The translations under genes and the position numbers were made by a program. The notes under the pieces are model-generated. The model did not search any database. It saw only the letters and a list, made by a program, of their open reading frames with translations, and was not told the DNA's origin. Source: Halosimplex carlsbadense 2-9-1 (GTDB lineage: Archaea > Halobacteriota > Halobacteria > Halobacteriales > Haloarculaceae). Taken from it: a DNA stretch of 64,000 nucleotides. Location of the stretch: NCBI RefSeq assembly GCF_000337455.1, contig NZ_AOIU01000005.1, positions 109,246-173,245 on the forward strand. Direction: 5' to 3'. Shown here piece after piece: positions 1 through 9,383 of the stretch (position 1 is its first letter; the number at the start of each line of letters is the position of its first letter).

Positions 1-2
1 AG

Positions 3-599
<597 letters not shown>

Positions 600-613
600 A
601 CGCCATCTAGTTT

Positions 614-794
614 CCATCTTTTTCGCGGATGGGTGTCCTCGGCGCGCGAAGCGCGCCTGCGGGCACTGCGTGGCGGCGTAGCCGCCACGACATACGGTCG
701 CGGACCACTGGCCCGCGACCCGCCCACCTGTCAAAAACATGGGTGAAAACACCGCCAGAGCAAGCCCTAGCGAGCCTTCGCTCGCGATGCTCAC
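614..794 (+). repeat. Dispersed intergenic element, family 1, copy A
   Basis: The 358-nt gap between pan and nadE has no convincing gene. It holds a block that starts CCATCTTTTTCGCGG (614-628), has variable GC-rich hairpin sequence in the middle, then GGGTGAAAACACCG-CAGAGC (741-761), a small hairpin GCGAGCCTTCGCTCGC and an end block GCGATGCTCAC (784-794). The same succession occurs at 43264-43417 and, reversed, at 32916-33063. The left block and the segment ending in CAAAAACATG are imperfect inverted repeats of each other. The T-rich start may also terminate pan transcription. Function unknown. Confidence 0.7.
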
Positions 795-920
795 GTCACC
801 GGACCGCTGCGACCTTGCCAGAACCGCCCCGACAGCGCGACGACCGTAACTGAATATTTGTCCGAACCCCACCCGATCACTTTTTAGGCATATCCTTCGT
901 GCTTGTTTAAGGATCAAAAC

Positions 921-926
921 TAAATA
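921..926 (+). promoter_or_regulatory. TATA-like box of nadE
   Basis: TAAATA in an AT-rich stretch (about 850-955) that contrasts with the GC-rich surroundings. It lies 32 nt before the GTG at 958 and 44 nt before the ATG at 970, giving a very short leader for either start. Confidence 0.4.
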
Positions 927-957
927 CGAGACGTACGACCAGAGGAAACGTATTACG

Positions 958-1878
958 GTGACCGAACACATGGTATCCAGCGACACCGGCGAGGGGGTAA
1001 CGTCGGTCCGGACGGACGGGCCGGGCTTTCTGACAGAGCGCGACGACCTGACGGCGGTCCGCGAGGAGGCGGTGGCGTTCATCAGGGACAAAGTGACGGG
1101 TGCGGGCGCGCAGGGCGCCGTCGTCGGACTGAGCGGCGGCGTCGACTCGACGCTGACCGCCCACCTGGCCGTCCAGGCGCTCGGCAGCGACCGCGTGCTG
1201 GGGCTGGGGCTGCCAGCACACACCGACGAGGACAACGCCCAGGAGGCACGGACGATGGCCGAGGGGCTGGGCATCGAGTTCCGCGAGGTCGACCTGCGGC
1301 CGCTGCTGGACCTCTTCGAGGACCACGTCGCCCCCGAGGTCGCCCCCGGCGGGGGACGGCGGGCGATCGGGAACCTCACTGCGCGCCTGCGGATGTGTGC
1401 GCTGTACTACGCGGCCAACGCCCGGTCGTATCTCGTCTGCGGGACGGCCAACCGGTCGGAGCTACTGCTGGGCTACTTCACGAAGTACGGCGACGGCGGC
1501 GCCGATCTGTTCCCGATGGGAGACCTCTACAAGACGGAGGTGCAGGCGCTCGCCCAGCAGGTCGGCGTCCCGCGGCGGATCGTCGCCAAGGAGCCGACCG
1601 CGGACCTCTGGGCCGGCCAGACCGACGCCGAGGACCTTGGGGCTCGGTACTCGGAGATCGACCCCGTCCTCCGCCGGGTCGTCGACCGAAGCGAGCGCGT
1701 CGAGGACGTTCTCGACGACGTCGACGCGAGCCCGGAAACCGCCGAGACCGTCGCGCGGCTGTACGTCGACTCGCTGCACAAGCGCGCAGTGCCGCCGACG
1801 CCCGGGATCGACGACCGGGGGACCGGGTCGAGCGGGTCCCACCCGCTCCACCTCGCGCCGATGGCCAGCGGGCTGTGA
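958..1878 (+). CDS. nadE: NH3-dependent NAD+ synthetase
   Basis: Makes NAD+ from deamido-NAD+, ATP and ammonia, the last step of NAD biosynthesis, in the cytoplasm. The PP-loop SGGVDS sits at residues 59-64 within VVGLSGGVDST, followed by helix TLTAHLAV. The later conserved stretches CGTANRSELLLGYFTKYGDG and DLYKTEV are typical of NadE ATP and deamido-NAD binding. There is no N-terminal nitrilase/glutaminase domain, so ammonia is the nitrogen donor. At 306 aa it is somewhat longer than the usual 250-280 aa because of N- and C-terminal acidic/Gly-Ser extensions. The start is either GTG 958 or ATG 970 in the same frame; the TATA-like box at 921 fits both. It stands alone between pan and pdaD. 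Confidence 0.95.
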   Translation: MTEHMVSSDTGEGVTSVRTDGPGFLTERDDLTAVREEAVAFIRDKVTGAGAQGAVVGLSGGVDSTLTAHLAVQALGSDRVLGLGLPAHTDEDNAQEARTMAEGLGIEFREVDLRPLLDLFEDHVAPEVAPGGGRRAIGNLTARLRMCALYYAANARSYLVCGTANRSELLLGYFTKYGDGGADLFPMGDLYKTEVQALAQQVGVPRRIVAKEPTADLWAGQTDAEDLGARYSEIDPVLRRVVDRSERVEDVLDDVDASPETAETVARLYVDSLHKRAVPPTPGIDDRGTGSSGSHPLHLAPMASGL

Positions 1879-1952
1879 CAGCGACCGCCGAGTTGCCGCC
1901 TCGTTCGACCGGAAGCGAAACCCCTTAGCGCGCGAGTCGACGATGCGAAGGT

Positions 1953-2438
1953 ATGAGTACCATCCGGGTCGCGTGGGGGTCGGCCACCGGCCCGACGGAG
2001 ATGTCGTCGTTCGACGCCGCGCTGGCCGAGGCGGGCGTCCACAACTACAACCTCGTGACGCTCTCGTCGGTGATCCCAGCCGAGGCTCGGCTCGAACGCG
2101 TCGGCACCGCGCCCGATCTGGGCCCGACCGGCGAGGCGCTGTACGCGGTCGTCGGCCGGGAGACGCTCGTCCCGGGCGCCGGCGGCGAGGCCTGCGCCGG
2201 CCTCGGATGGGTCCGCAGCGAGTCCGGCCGGGGACTGTTCTACGAGGCCACCGGCACGGATCCCGAGACCGTCGCCGAGGCCGTCGAGGCGGGGCTGCGC
2301 CGCGGGATGGAACTGCGCGAATGGACGTTCCGCGCCGAGCCGGAGGTCGTCGTCGAGTCGACGCCCGCGGACCCGGCCGACCACGCGACCGCGGTCGTCG
2401 TCGCGGCCTACGGCGGTAGCGAATCCCTACTCGGCTGA
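1953..2438 (+). CDS. pdaD: Pyruvoyl-dependent arginine decarboxylase
   Basis: Converts arginine to agmatine, the first step of archaeal polyamine (and agmatidine precursor) synthesis. The family is made as a proenzyme that self-cleaves between two serines to create an N-terminal pyruvoyl cofactor. Here the cleavage site is seen as LVTLSSVIP, Ser38-Ser39, with the conserved N-x-N-L lead-in (HNYNLV) and the substrate-side region GEACAGLGW. Length 161 aa is normal for the family. The start ATG lies about 25 nt after CCCCTTAG (1921-1928), a haloarchaeal TATA-like sequence, so a leaderless message is likely. It is not in an obvious operon; the downstream gene has its own promoter-like GGGTTAAGACCC. 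Confidence 0.95.
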   Translation: MSTIRVAWGSATGPTEMSSFDAALAEAGVHNYNLVTLSSVIPAEARLERVGTAPDLGPTGEALYAVVGRETLVPGAGGEACAGLGWVRSESGRGLFYEATGTDPETVAEAVEAGLRRGMELREWTFRAEPEVVVESTPADPADHATAVVVAAYGGSESLLG

Positions 2439-2558
2439 CAGGGGGCCGTGACGGCACTATCGGCCGAACGGGGAAACGATCGATCGTGTGGGACGGCAAG
2501 GAGCGCGCCTCTCCCAGGGGTTAAGACCCTGGGCCGCTTACCGCCGTGGAAGAGCCCA

Positions 2559-2912
2559 ATGTACGGAAATTCGCCGCTCGGCGACGACGGGTTGGACCCG
2601 GAGGCCCTCTCGAACGACCAGCGCCGCCAGCTGGAGCGGGACCTCTCGCGAGTCGCCCAACAGACCCGGAGACTCCTCCCCGAGGAGTTCGTCGTCGGGT
2701 CCGACCTGACGGCCGGCTCCGACGGCCCCGAGGCCACCGTCGCCGTCCGCCCCCCGGTCGGCCCCGTCGTCTCCGCCGGCTACACGCCCGAGGATGCCGA
2801 CGCGACCATCACCGAAGACGAACAGACCGATCTCGCGCAGGGGCTGGCCGCCAGCGCCGCGCTCCAGGTCAAGCAGGCGCTGTCGGGCAGTACGAGCCCG
2901 ACCGCTCGATAG
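2559..2912 (+). CDS. Conserved haloarchaeal protein, DUF5811-like
   Basis: A 117-aa acidic soluble protein beginning MYGNSPLGDDG. It contains a segment RRLLPEEFVVGSDL, followed by the motif AVRPPVGPVVSAGYTP and an acidic tail. This pattern resembles the haloarchaeal DUF5811 family as I remember it; no function is known. The start ATG at 2559 is preferred over upstream in-frame ATG 2448 because the intervening translation looks noncoding and because TTAAGACC (2521-2528), a TATA-like sequence, is about 30 nt upstream. No membrane segments, signal peptide or metal motif. Confidence 0.7.
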   Translation: MYGNSPLGDDGLDPEALSNDQRRQLERDLSRVAQQTRRLLPEEFVVGSDLTAGSDGPEATVAVRPPVGPVVSAGYTPEDADATITEDEQTDLAQGLAASAALQVKQALSGSTSPTAR

Positions 2913-2948
2913 CCTCCGTCGATAACGCTCCGCGACCGCGGTCGTCTT

Positions 2949-3164
2949 TCAATTCTCGCTGACGGCGGCCGGCGGGTTGTAGAACAGCGCGTAGCCGATC
3001 GTCGTACTGGCCGGAACGCTCCCGACGGCCAGCGCCGTCCCCCACGACCACGATAACATCGCGCCGACCAGCGCCGCGAACGCCATGAGCGCCGGGATCA
3101 ACGCCAGTATCGCGTCGTGGACCGACACCACACCGCGCGCGTCGTTCGCGGCTGGTCGATGCAC
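2949..3164 (-). CDS. Small two-helix membrane protein
   Basis: A 71-aa protein with two hydrophobic segments, roughly residues 18-45 (AILALIPALMAFAALVGAML) and 46-66, and a short acidic C-terminus. No known family recognised. The GTG start at 3162-3164 is supported by TTTAATTA (3187-3194) on the minus strand, centred about 27 nt upstream, as in a leaderless haloarchaeal transcript; in-frame GTGs at 3126-3131 are alternatives. It is transcribed towards the DUF5811-like gene and is one of a run of small minus-strand genes. Confidence 0.55.
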   Translation of the reverse strand: MHRPAANDARGVVSVHDAILALIPALMAFAALVGAMLSWSWGTALAVGSVPASTTIGYALFYNPPAAVSEN

Positions 3165-3186
3165 GTGTCAACTGTCGAGCGTGACG

Positions 3187-3194
3187 TAATTAAA
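3187..3194 (-). promoter_or_regulatory. TATA-like box of the 2949-3164 gene
   Basis: Minus-strand TTTAATTA in an AT-rich island (3181-3203), centred 27 nt before the GTG at 3164. This spacing decides the start for that gene. Confidence 0.5.
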
Positions 3195-3283
3195 TGTTAT
3201 TACTGCGTGTGCGGTCGAGGAGGGTCCTGGGATCCCGGGAACGGAACAGACGGAGCGGACGGAGCAGCGAGCGGGACGAGCGG

Positions 3284-3448
3284 TCAGTCGTCGGCGCGGA
3301 AGCGGCGCTTGCACGCTCGCGAGCAGAACGAGCGGATCGCACAGCGGGCGTCGTCGAAGGCGACGGGGTGCCACTGGGAGTCGTCGATCGGACGGCCGCA
3401 GCGGTCGCAGGTCCGTGCGCTTTCGGTCCTTAGCACGCGGTCGGGCAT
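3284..3448 (-). CDS. Small zinc-finger protein
   Basis: A 54-aa protein, MPDRVLRTESARTCDRCGRP at the N-terminus, with a four-Cys pattern C-x2-C (CDRC) followed about 25 residues later by C-x3-C (FCSRACKRRF). The F-C-S-x-x-C-x-x-R/F ending is typical of treble-clef/TRASH- or MYM-like zinc knuckles in haloarchaeal small proteins. Likely a nucleic-acid or protein adaptor; no specific function can be given. The ATG at 3448 is chosen because the zinc-binding core then makes up almost the whole protein; a longer frame upstream reads as noncoding. Confidence 0.7.
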   Translation of the reverse strand: MPDRVLRTESARTCDRCGRPIDDSQWHPVAFDDARCAIRSFCSRACKRRFRADD

Positions 3449-3494
3449 GGTTTCACAGTCGTCAGGGCCTCTTACCGACTGGAACGGCGTCGTC

Positions 3495-3788
3495 TCACCT
3501 CGATACTCGGATATCACCGGGGCCACCGACGACGACCTCGTAGCCCTCAACGGCGAACCGCACCGTGACGTCGGCCGTCTCGGCTCGGCTGCGCGCGTAC
3601 AGCTCTTCCAGCGCGTCGGCGTCGATGTGGTCGGCGAGGCAGGTGTCCAGGCGCTCCGGTTCGACGCCTTCCGCGTGCGCGAGCGCCGTGACGACGTGGG
3701 CGACGACGGAGCGGCAGTCGGAACCGCCGCCGCGAGTCGTGGAATCGATATCGTACATCTGTACCGGCCCTTGGGCCCGACCGGGCAT
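3495..3788 (-). CDS. HalOD1 output-domain protein
   Basis: A 97-aa stand-alone HalOD1 domain, which in haloarchaea usually sits at the C-terminus of response regulators or alone as a presumed signal-output module. Seen: the helix SVVAHVVTALAHAEGVEPER, the D-A-D-A-L-E-E-L-Y helix, and the closing strands VTVRFAVEGYEVVVGGPGDI. Alternative start ATG at 3758. It lies immediately downstream (same strand) of nothing obvious; the large GAF/HTH regulator begins beyond it on the same strand and ends 135 nt before it, so coupling is possible but not shown. Confidence 0.8.
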   Translation of the reverse strand: MPGRAQGPVQMYDIDSTTRGGGSDCRSVVAHVVTALAHAEGVEPERLDTCLADHIDADALEELYARSRAETADVTVRFAVEGYEVVVGGPGDIRVSR

Positions 3789-3922
3789 GGGCCTGGCTTC
3801 GACTGGTGTAGAGAGCGGCGGCCAGCGGGTTCGATGTGGATAGAACGAGCGCGAGACCGACCGTGAGAGCACCGAGAAACGAAGGTTCGACCGGTTTCGG
3901 GTCGGTCCGGCGGGCACGGAGG

Positions 3923-6898
3923 TCAGGCCGCCTCGTCGTCGGGTGGTTCGCCGGCGCTCCCGTCGTCGGCGTCACCGAACAGCAGCGAGAGGAGACGGTG
4001 CTGGCTCTCGCGGAGGTGGTAGTTGACGGTCGGCTGGGAGACGCCGAGGCTGTCGGCCACCTCCTGCCCGCTGGACGCCCGGGGGCGGTCGAAGTAGCCG
4101 CGCTCGTAGGCTGTCCGGAGGACCTCGAACTGGCGGTCGGTGACGAGCGACTCGAACTCGTCGAGGAAGGCCCCGCGGGTCAGCGATCGGGAGTCGCGCT
4201 CGCGCCGGGCGAGGAGTTCGACCGACGGGTACCGCTCGCGCAACCGCTCGACGAACTGGCGGGCGTCGACGTGCGGGAGCAACAGGACCACGGCCGTCGT
4301 CTCCGTCTCGGTCGACTCGATATCGCGCGGGACGGCACCGAACTCGACGAGTTCGGCCGGGAGCACGGGCCCCGTGACGGTCGCTCGGAAGACGTGCTCG
4401 TCGCCGCGGTCGCTGACCGTCTCGACCGTCTCGACCGGCGACCGTTCGGAGCGCTCGCGCAGTGCGGACAGCGACGCGTCGGGCGCGACGAACGTGATCT
4501 CGGTGGCATCGCCGTCGAGCGGGCGCGTCTCGACGACCCGGAGCGGGCCCGTCACCGCCGCGGCCAGTTCCGTCAGGACCGACTCCCCGTCGCCGACGGC
4601 GAGTTTCAGCTCCGTCCCGCCGGCCGCGAGCAGGCCCCGTTTCGTCTCGCGGGCGTTGATCCCGTAGGCCACCGTGTCGGCCAGGTCCGCGAACACGGCG
4701 ACGGTCCGCTCGTCGAAGGTCTCCGGGCGGTCGGCGTACACCGCGAGCGCCCCGTAGTCGATGTCGTGGAGGGAGAGCGGGACGGCGACGGCGGCCGCGA
4801 AGCCGGCGTCGAGCCCCGCGGAGACCCAGTCGGCCGATCGGTCGCGGTCGGCCAGGCTGTCGACGACGGTCGGTTCGCCCGTCGCGAGCGTCGCCAGTGC
4901 CGGCTCGGGCGGCGAGGCGTCGCGGTCGAACGAGACGTTCTCGAGGTAGGTGCCGCCGCCGGCCGCCGCCCGCGGTTCGACGGGATCGCGGTCGTCGACG
5001 CCGGCGATCCAGGCGAACGCGAAGCGGTCGTCGGCCGTCAGCCGCTCGCAGACGGCCGTCTCGATCTCGGCCCGGGAGGTGGCACCGACCATCGCCTGGT
5101 CCACGTCGCGGATCACGTCGTTGAGCCGCTGGAGTCGCACGAGCCGCTCGTTACGCTCGCGCAGGTCCGCCTCGCGGGCGCGGCGGTCCGCCTCGCTCGC
5201 CAGCCGGTCGAGGGCCGCCTCGGTCGTCGCGGCGAGCAGGTCGACGAGCTGGCGGCGCCGCTCGTCGAACGCGCCGGTCGTCTCCGACACGGCCGCCAGC
5301 ACGCCGTGGTCGGCGAGCGGGACGACCGCCGCGCTCCGGGCGTCCGCCGACGGCGCTGCGACGCCCTCGGCCTCCCTGAGGTCGTCGACCGTGCGCGACT
5401 CTCCGGAGGCGAACGCCCGCCAGACGACCGACGCCCGGTCGGTCCCGTCGGCCAGCGCCGTCGCGTCCTCGCCCGACGAGGCGACGATCCGCAGGCGGTG
5501 GTCGGCGGCGTCGTACGCGAGTAGCGCCACGTCGACGCCCAGCAGGTTCGGCCCGGCCGCGACCGCCACCTCGCCGACGGCGTCGGTCGTCTCGGCGTGA
5601 AACAGCTCCCTGGTGAGTCGGTGGAGGTCGGCGAGCGCGGTGACGCGCTCGCGCCGTTCGAGCGCGACGACGGCGTGGCCGACCGTCTCGCCGAACCCGT
5701 CGAGGACGGCGAGCTCGCGCGACTCGAAGTCGTCACGACGGCCGGCGTAGACGGCGATGACGCCCAGCCGCCGGTCCTCGTGGCGGACGGGGACGACGGC
5801 GACCGCTCGGGCCCCCAAGGTGTGGGCCGACCGCCGCCACGGGTCCGTCTCGTCCCCCACATCCCGGGCCAGTCCCCCGTCGGCCCCTACGTCCCGCACG
5901 ACCTGAGCGGCGCCGGTTTCGAGCGCGCGAGTCCCGGGGTCCGTCGCGGCCGGACCGGTCGCCGCCGGAAACGCCCGGGCCGCACCGTCGCGCTCGCGAC
6001 CGCCCCAGGCGTCGGGGACGAGCCGCGCCCCCTCCCGCCAGGCGACCGTCACCGCGCGGTAGGGGTCGTCGGCGGCCAGCCGGTCGGCGACGGCCCGCGC
6101 GACCGCCTCCCGCGAGTCCGCGCCGACGAGCGCGTGGTCGATATCGCGGAGGACCCGGCTGATCCGGTCGAGCGTCGAAAGCCGGTCGCGCTGCTCGCGG
6201 AGCCGTCGCTCGCGCCGCTCCCGGTCGGTCACGTTCCTGACGACGAGGAGAGCGAGCGAGTCGTCCACCGTCGCGTGACGGGTCGGCGACCCACCGTCCG
6301 TCCGCGGGTCGCCGGCGAGCGGGAGCGCCCGCGCCTCGTAGGTCGCCCGGTCGTGCGAGAGGTCGAACGACGCCGACTCGCCGTCGAGGGCCGCCCGACA
6401 CGGAGGTTCGACCCTCGACAGCACCGGCTCCGGAAGGAGGGCGGGCAGCGACGTGCCCTCGGCGTCTGCCACGGCGCCGTCGCGAGCCGGTAGGTCGTCG
6501 CCGCCCGCTCGCAGGACGGTCAGGTCGGCGTCGAAGAGGACGACCGCGCCGTCGGGGTAGTTGTCGACGACCGCCTCGTTCAGCGCCTCGCTCGTCCGGA
6601 TCTCCGTGAGGAGGCCTTCGCTCCCGGTGTTGTCGTAGAGCGCGATGTGGAGGAGCGCGCCGAGGCCGACCGTCAGCAACAGGAGCGGGACGACGCTGTC
6701 GGCCAGGAACGGGACGACCCCCAGCCGGCCGAGCAGGTCGGCCAGCGCCCACAGCGCGAGGTGGCCGGTCGCGACGACCCAGCTGAACCAGTAGTTGCGA
6801 AAGAGCGGCCGCTCGACGTACAGGCGAGCGGCGAGGGCGGCCGCCGCGAGGAACCCCGCGGCGCCGACCAGCGTGAGGACGGACAGGAGCGACACCAT
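3923..6898 (-). CDS. Membrane-anchored PAS/GAF sensor with Bat-type HTH
   Basis: A 991-aa one-component regulator. Residues 1-90 hold about three membrane helices; then comes a PAS-like region (about 105-220), three GAF-like modules separated by short coiled linkers of the form LSTLDRISRVLRDIDHALVG, a bacterio-opsin-activator-type domain (about 770-920) and a C-terminal HTH_10 (TDRQFEVLRTAYERGYFDRP ... EVADSLGVSQPTVNYHLRES). Bat-family proteins regulate transcription in response to light, oxygen or redox; the signal here is unknown. The ATG at 6896-6898 is one base after the stop of the upstream small membrane gene, so the two are cotranscribed. A longer in-frame extension upstream overlaps that gene and looks noncoding. 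Confidence 0.85.
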   Translation of the reverse strand: MVSLLSVLTLVGAAGFLAAAALAARLYVERPLFRNYWFSWVVATGHLALWALADLLGRLGVVPFLADSVVPLLLLTVGLGALLHIALYDNTGSEGLLTEIRTSEALNEAVVDNYPDGAVVLFDADLTVLRAGGDDLPARDGAVADAEGTSLPALLPEPVLSRVEPPCRAALDGESASFDLSHDRATYEARALPLAGDPRTDGGSPTRHATVDDSLALLVVRNVTDRERRERRLREQRDRLSTLDRISRVLRDIDHALVGADSREAVARAVADRLAADDPYRAVTVAWREGARLVPDAWGGRERDGAARAFPAATGPAATDPGTRALETGAAQVVRDVGADGGLARDVGDETDPWRRSAHTLGARAVAVVPVRHEDRRLGVIAVYAGRRDDFESRELAVLDGFGETVGHAVVALERRERVTALADLHRLTRELFHAETTDAVGEVAVAAGPNLLGVDVALLAYDAADHRLRIVASSGEDATALADGTDRASVVWRAFASGESRTVDDLREAEGVAAPSADARSAAVVPLADHGVLAAVSETTGAFDERRRQLVDLLAATTEAALDRLASEADRRAREADLRERNERLVRLQRLNDVIRDVDQAMVGATSRAEIETAVCERLTADDRFAFAWIAGVDDRDPVEPRAAAGGGTYLENVSFDRDASPPEPALATLATGEPTVVDSLADRDRSADWVSAGLDAGFAAAVAVPLSLHDIDYGALAVYADRPETFDERTVAVFADLADTVAYGINARETKRGLLAAGGTELKLAVGDGESVLTELAAAVTGPLRVVETRPLDGDATEITFVAPDASLSALRERSERSPVETVETVSDRGDEHVFRATVTGPVLPAELVEFGAVPRDIESTETETTAVVLLLPHVDARQFVERLRERYPSVELLARRERDSRSLTRGAFLDEFESLVTDRQFEVLRTAYERGYFDRPRASSGQEVADSLGVSQPTVNYHLRESQHRLLSLLFGDADDGSAGEPPDDEAA

Positions 6899-6899
6899 A

Positions 6900-7214
6900 T
6901 CAGTCACTGTCCCTGGCGACCGACGACGAGCGGACGCCCGCTCGCCCCCGGTCGCCCCGTCGGTACTCCCCGTAGCAGTACCACGCGAACAGGAGCGCGG
7001 CCAGTGCGACCCCGACCCCGTACTCGACCGGCGGGAGGACGGCCCAGTCGACCGCCGACGCCAGAAGCGCGGCGGCGCGCCCGACGAGCAGCGCCGTGTA
7101 CGCCGCAACGAGTCGGGGTGCGGACCCCTCGAGCGCGTACGCTCGCACCACCGGCACGTACGCGAGCGTGACCACCAAGAGCGCGAACGCGTCGCCGTCC
7201 GCGAACGTAACCAT
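6900..7214 (-). CDS. Small three-helix membrane protein, partner of the Bat-like regulator
   Basis: A 104-aa integral membrane protein starting MVTFADGDAFALL with three hydrophobic helices (about 8-30, 38-62, 66-88) and a basic/Ser tail. Its stop (TGA, 6900-6902) and the ATG of the following regulator (6896-6898) are separated by a single base, so translation is coupled and a functional partnership is likely, perhaps sensing or anchoring. No homologous family with known function recognised. The ATG at 7214 is chosen because translation upstream of it is Arg/Pro-rich and not membrane-like. Confidence 0.7.
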   Translation of the reverse strand: MVTFADGDAFALLVVTLAYVPVVRAYALEGSAPRLVAAYTALLVGRAAALLASAVDWAVLPPVEYGVGVALAALLFAWYCYGEYRRGDRGRAGVRSSSVARDSD

Positions 7215-7434
7215 TCGTGTCCCCCCTGGAAACCGGGGCCGCGACGCCCGCGAACCGCTGGACACCGACCCGGTTGCAGGCCGTTAGAACTCGACGCCAA
7301 TAGTTTTCCGACAGATATTGCCGCTTTGTCCGCCGTTACTAGTCACGTCGTGGGGCGGCGATCACACCGGACGGACGGACCGGACAGCGCGAATAGTCGG
7401 GGTTAAACAGGGTAGTACCGCCGGTAACGCGACG

Positions 7435-9249
7435 CTACTTGCCCCAGAAGGGGTCGCGGTTGCGTCGCTTCTCGAGGTACATGTTGAGCGTCTCGACCTC
7501 GTCGGCGGGGATGTCGCCGGTGAGTTCCTGTTCCAGGATCTTGGCGTGTTTCTCGGGGATCTCCGTCCAGAGGGTGTCGCCCTCGCGGATCTGGCGGCCG
7601 ACGGTCGGGCCGTCGATGGAGACGGCGACGCGCTCGCCGGTGCGGGCCTCGTCGACGTCCTCGCCCTCGTCCTGAATGGACTTCATGAGACCGACGCGCT
7701 CGGGTTCGCTCCCCTCGAACTTGGCGACGTTGGAGTTCCGGCGGAGCGACCCCCCCAGAATCTCGACGCCGACGACGGCGGGGTCGGACTGGCGGAAGGT
7801 GTGGTCGTCGAGGATCTGGAAGCGGGCGGGCCGGGTGATGTTGTCCAGCACCTGGTCCTGCTGTGCGCGCTCGCGCTCCTCGACGTACTCTTCGTACTCC
7901 TCGACGAGCCGGTAGATCACGTCGTGGTCGAAGATCCGAACGCCCTCCTGTTCGGCCAGGTCGCTGGCGTCGTCGAGCGTCTCGACGCCGAACCCGAGGA
8001 TGGTCCGGTGTTTCACCTCGTTGGCCGTCTCGGCGACGCGCACGTCCCGGGGCGCGATGTCGCCCACCTCGGCGCGGACGATCGGGATCTCCTCCGCTTC
8101 GAGCGTGGAGGCGAGCGCTTCGAGGCTCCCGAGCGTGTCGGCCTTGACGACGACGCCCTCCTCGCCGGTCTGGACCGCGATGTCGGCGAGTTCGGCCTGG
8201 ACTTCCTCGATCACGTCGTCGACGTCGCGGTCGCCGACGACGCGGATGGGCGCGCCGGCCATCGCGTCGTCCAGGTCCGGCGCGGCGATCTTGATGCCGT
8301 CGGCGGCCGCCACGGCGTCGACCTGTTCGAACTGGCCTTCGGTGCGGATCTCCTCCAGCGGGCGCGGGCGAAGGAGCGCGCGTACTTCGGTGACGATGGG
8401 ACCCTCGACGCCGCCGACGACGATCTCGTCGTCCGCGCGGATGGTGCCGTCGTAGATGATGGCGTCGACGGTGGTCCCGAAGCCCTGGGTGTCGGTGACT
8501 TCGAGGACGGTGCCGGCGGCCGGCCCGTTCACGTCGACGGCCATCTCCTCTTTCATGTAGCGCTGGGAGAGCCCCATCATCACCGTCAGCAGGTCGGGGA
8601 TACCCTCGCCGGTCTCGGCGGAGACGGGGACGACCCCGATGTTGTTCTGGAAGTCCTGGACGCGCCAGTACATGTCCGCCGAGAAGTCGTTGTCCGAGAG
8701 GTCGCCGATGAGTTCGTAGAGGTTCTCGTTGAGGTCGCGCTCGACGCGGTCGGTCTGGGCGTCGATGGTCTGCTGGGTCGGCGCGTGGTCGTTGGGGTTC
8801 CAGCCGGGGACGGTGTCGATCTTGTTCGCGGCGACGATGAACGGGGTCTGGGTGCGCGCGAGGATGTCCACGGCCTCGAGGGTTTGGGGCTGGAAGCCGT
8901 CGTTGACGTCGACGACGAGGATCGCGATGTCGGCGAGCGCCCCGCCCCGGGAGCGCAGCGTCGAAAAGGAGTGGTGGCCGGGCGTGTCGATGAACAGCAG
9001 GCCCGGGAGGTCGAAGTCGGTGGGATCGACCAGCTCGCCGGCGATCTCGGAGATCACGTCGAGAGGGACGGCGGTCGCGCCGATGTGTTGGGTGATCGCG
9101 CCGGACTCGCCCTCGGTGACCGCGGAGCCGCGGATCTCGTCGAGCAGGCTGGTCTTGCCGTGGTCGACGTGGCCGAGTACGGCGACTATCGGTGTCCGAA
9201 GCGTCGCTTCGGACTCGTCGTCGGTGTCTGTCGGTTGTGAGTCTGCCAT
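7435..9249 (-). CDS. infB: Translation initiation factor aIF5B (IF-2 family GTPase)
   Basis: GTPase that promotes subunit joining and initiator-tRNA positioning on the ribosome. Seen in order: G1 GHVDHGKT (about residues 26-33), a switch I region with [12 protein letters not shown]3 DTPGHHSF, G4 NKID, G5 region [10 protein letters not shown], then the beta-barrel domain II, the alpha/beta domain III ([19 protein letters not shown]) and domain IV ending in the C-terminal helix. It lacks the long N-terminal extension of eukaryotic eIF5B and at 604 aa is normal for archaea. Start ATG 9247-9249 follows a 17-residue acidic leader ([16 protein letters not shown]). It is transcribed away from the PRC-barrel/nob1 pair, with two halocyanin genes in between. 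Confidence 0.97.
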   Translation of the reverse strand: MADSQPTDTDDESEATLRTPIVAVLGHVDHGKTSLLDEIRGSAVTEGESGAITQHIGATAVPLDVISEIAGELVDPTDFDLPGLLFIDTPGHHSFSTLRSRGGALADIAILVVDVNDGFQPQTLEAVDILARTQTPFIVAANKIDTVPGWNPNDHAPTQQTIDAQTDRVERDLNENLYELIGDLSDNDFSADMYWRVQDFQNNIGVVPVSAETGEGIPDLLTVMMGLSQRYMKEEMAVDVNGPAAGTVLEVTDTQGFGTTVDAIIYDGTIRADDEIVVGGVEGPIVTEVRALLRPRPLEEIRTEGQFEQVDAVAAADGIKIAAPDLDDAMAGAPIRVVGDRDVDDVIEEVQAELADIAVQTGEEGVVVKADTLGSLEALASTLEAEEIPIVRAEVGDIAPRDVRVAETANEVKHRTILGFGVETLDDASDLAEQEGVRIFDHDVIYRLVEEYEEYVEERERAQQDQVLDNITRPARFQILDDHTFRQSDPAVVGVEILGGSLRRNSNVAKFEGSEPERVGLMKSIQDEGEDVDEARTGERVAVSIDGPTVGRQIREGDTLWTEIPEKHAKILEQELTGDIPADEVETLNMYLEKRRNRDPFWGK

Positions 9250-9383
9250 CCTATCACCACAGAAGTTCGGTTGTCTCGGATCAGCCCCGCAGGCCGGATA
9301 AGTGATCGCATCTGTGCGTGTACGACGATGGCGAGTGACCCGTGCGCGACGATGGTACGCGGTCCGTGGCGCCGACGGACCGG

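Noticed and set aside
629..853. Plus-strand open frame of 74 codons after pan
   Set aside because: It lies inside the family-1 repeat, has Arg/Pro/Ala-rich noncoding-like composition and shares bases with copies elsewhere that are not open.
7318..9240. Long plus-strand open frame opposite infB
   Set aside because: It is the antisense shadow of aIF5B, typical of high-GC genomes; its Val/Asp/Gly-rich translation has no motif.
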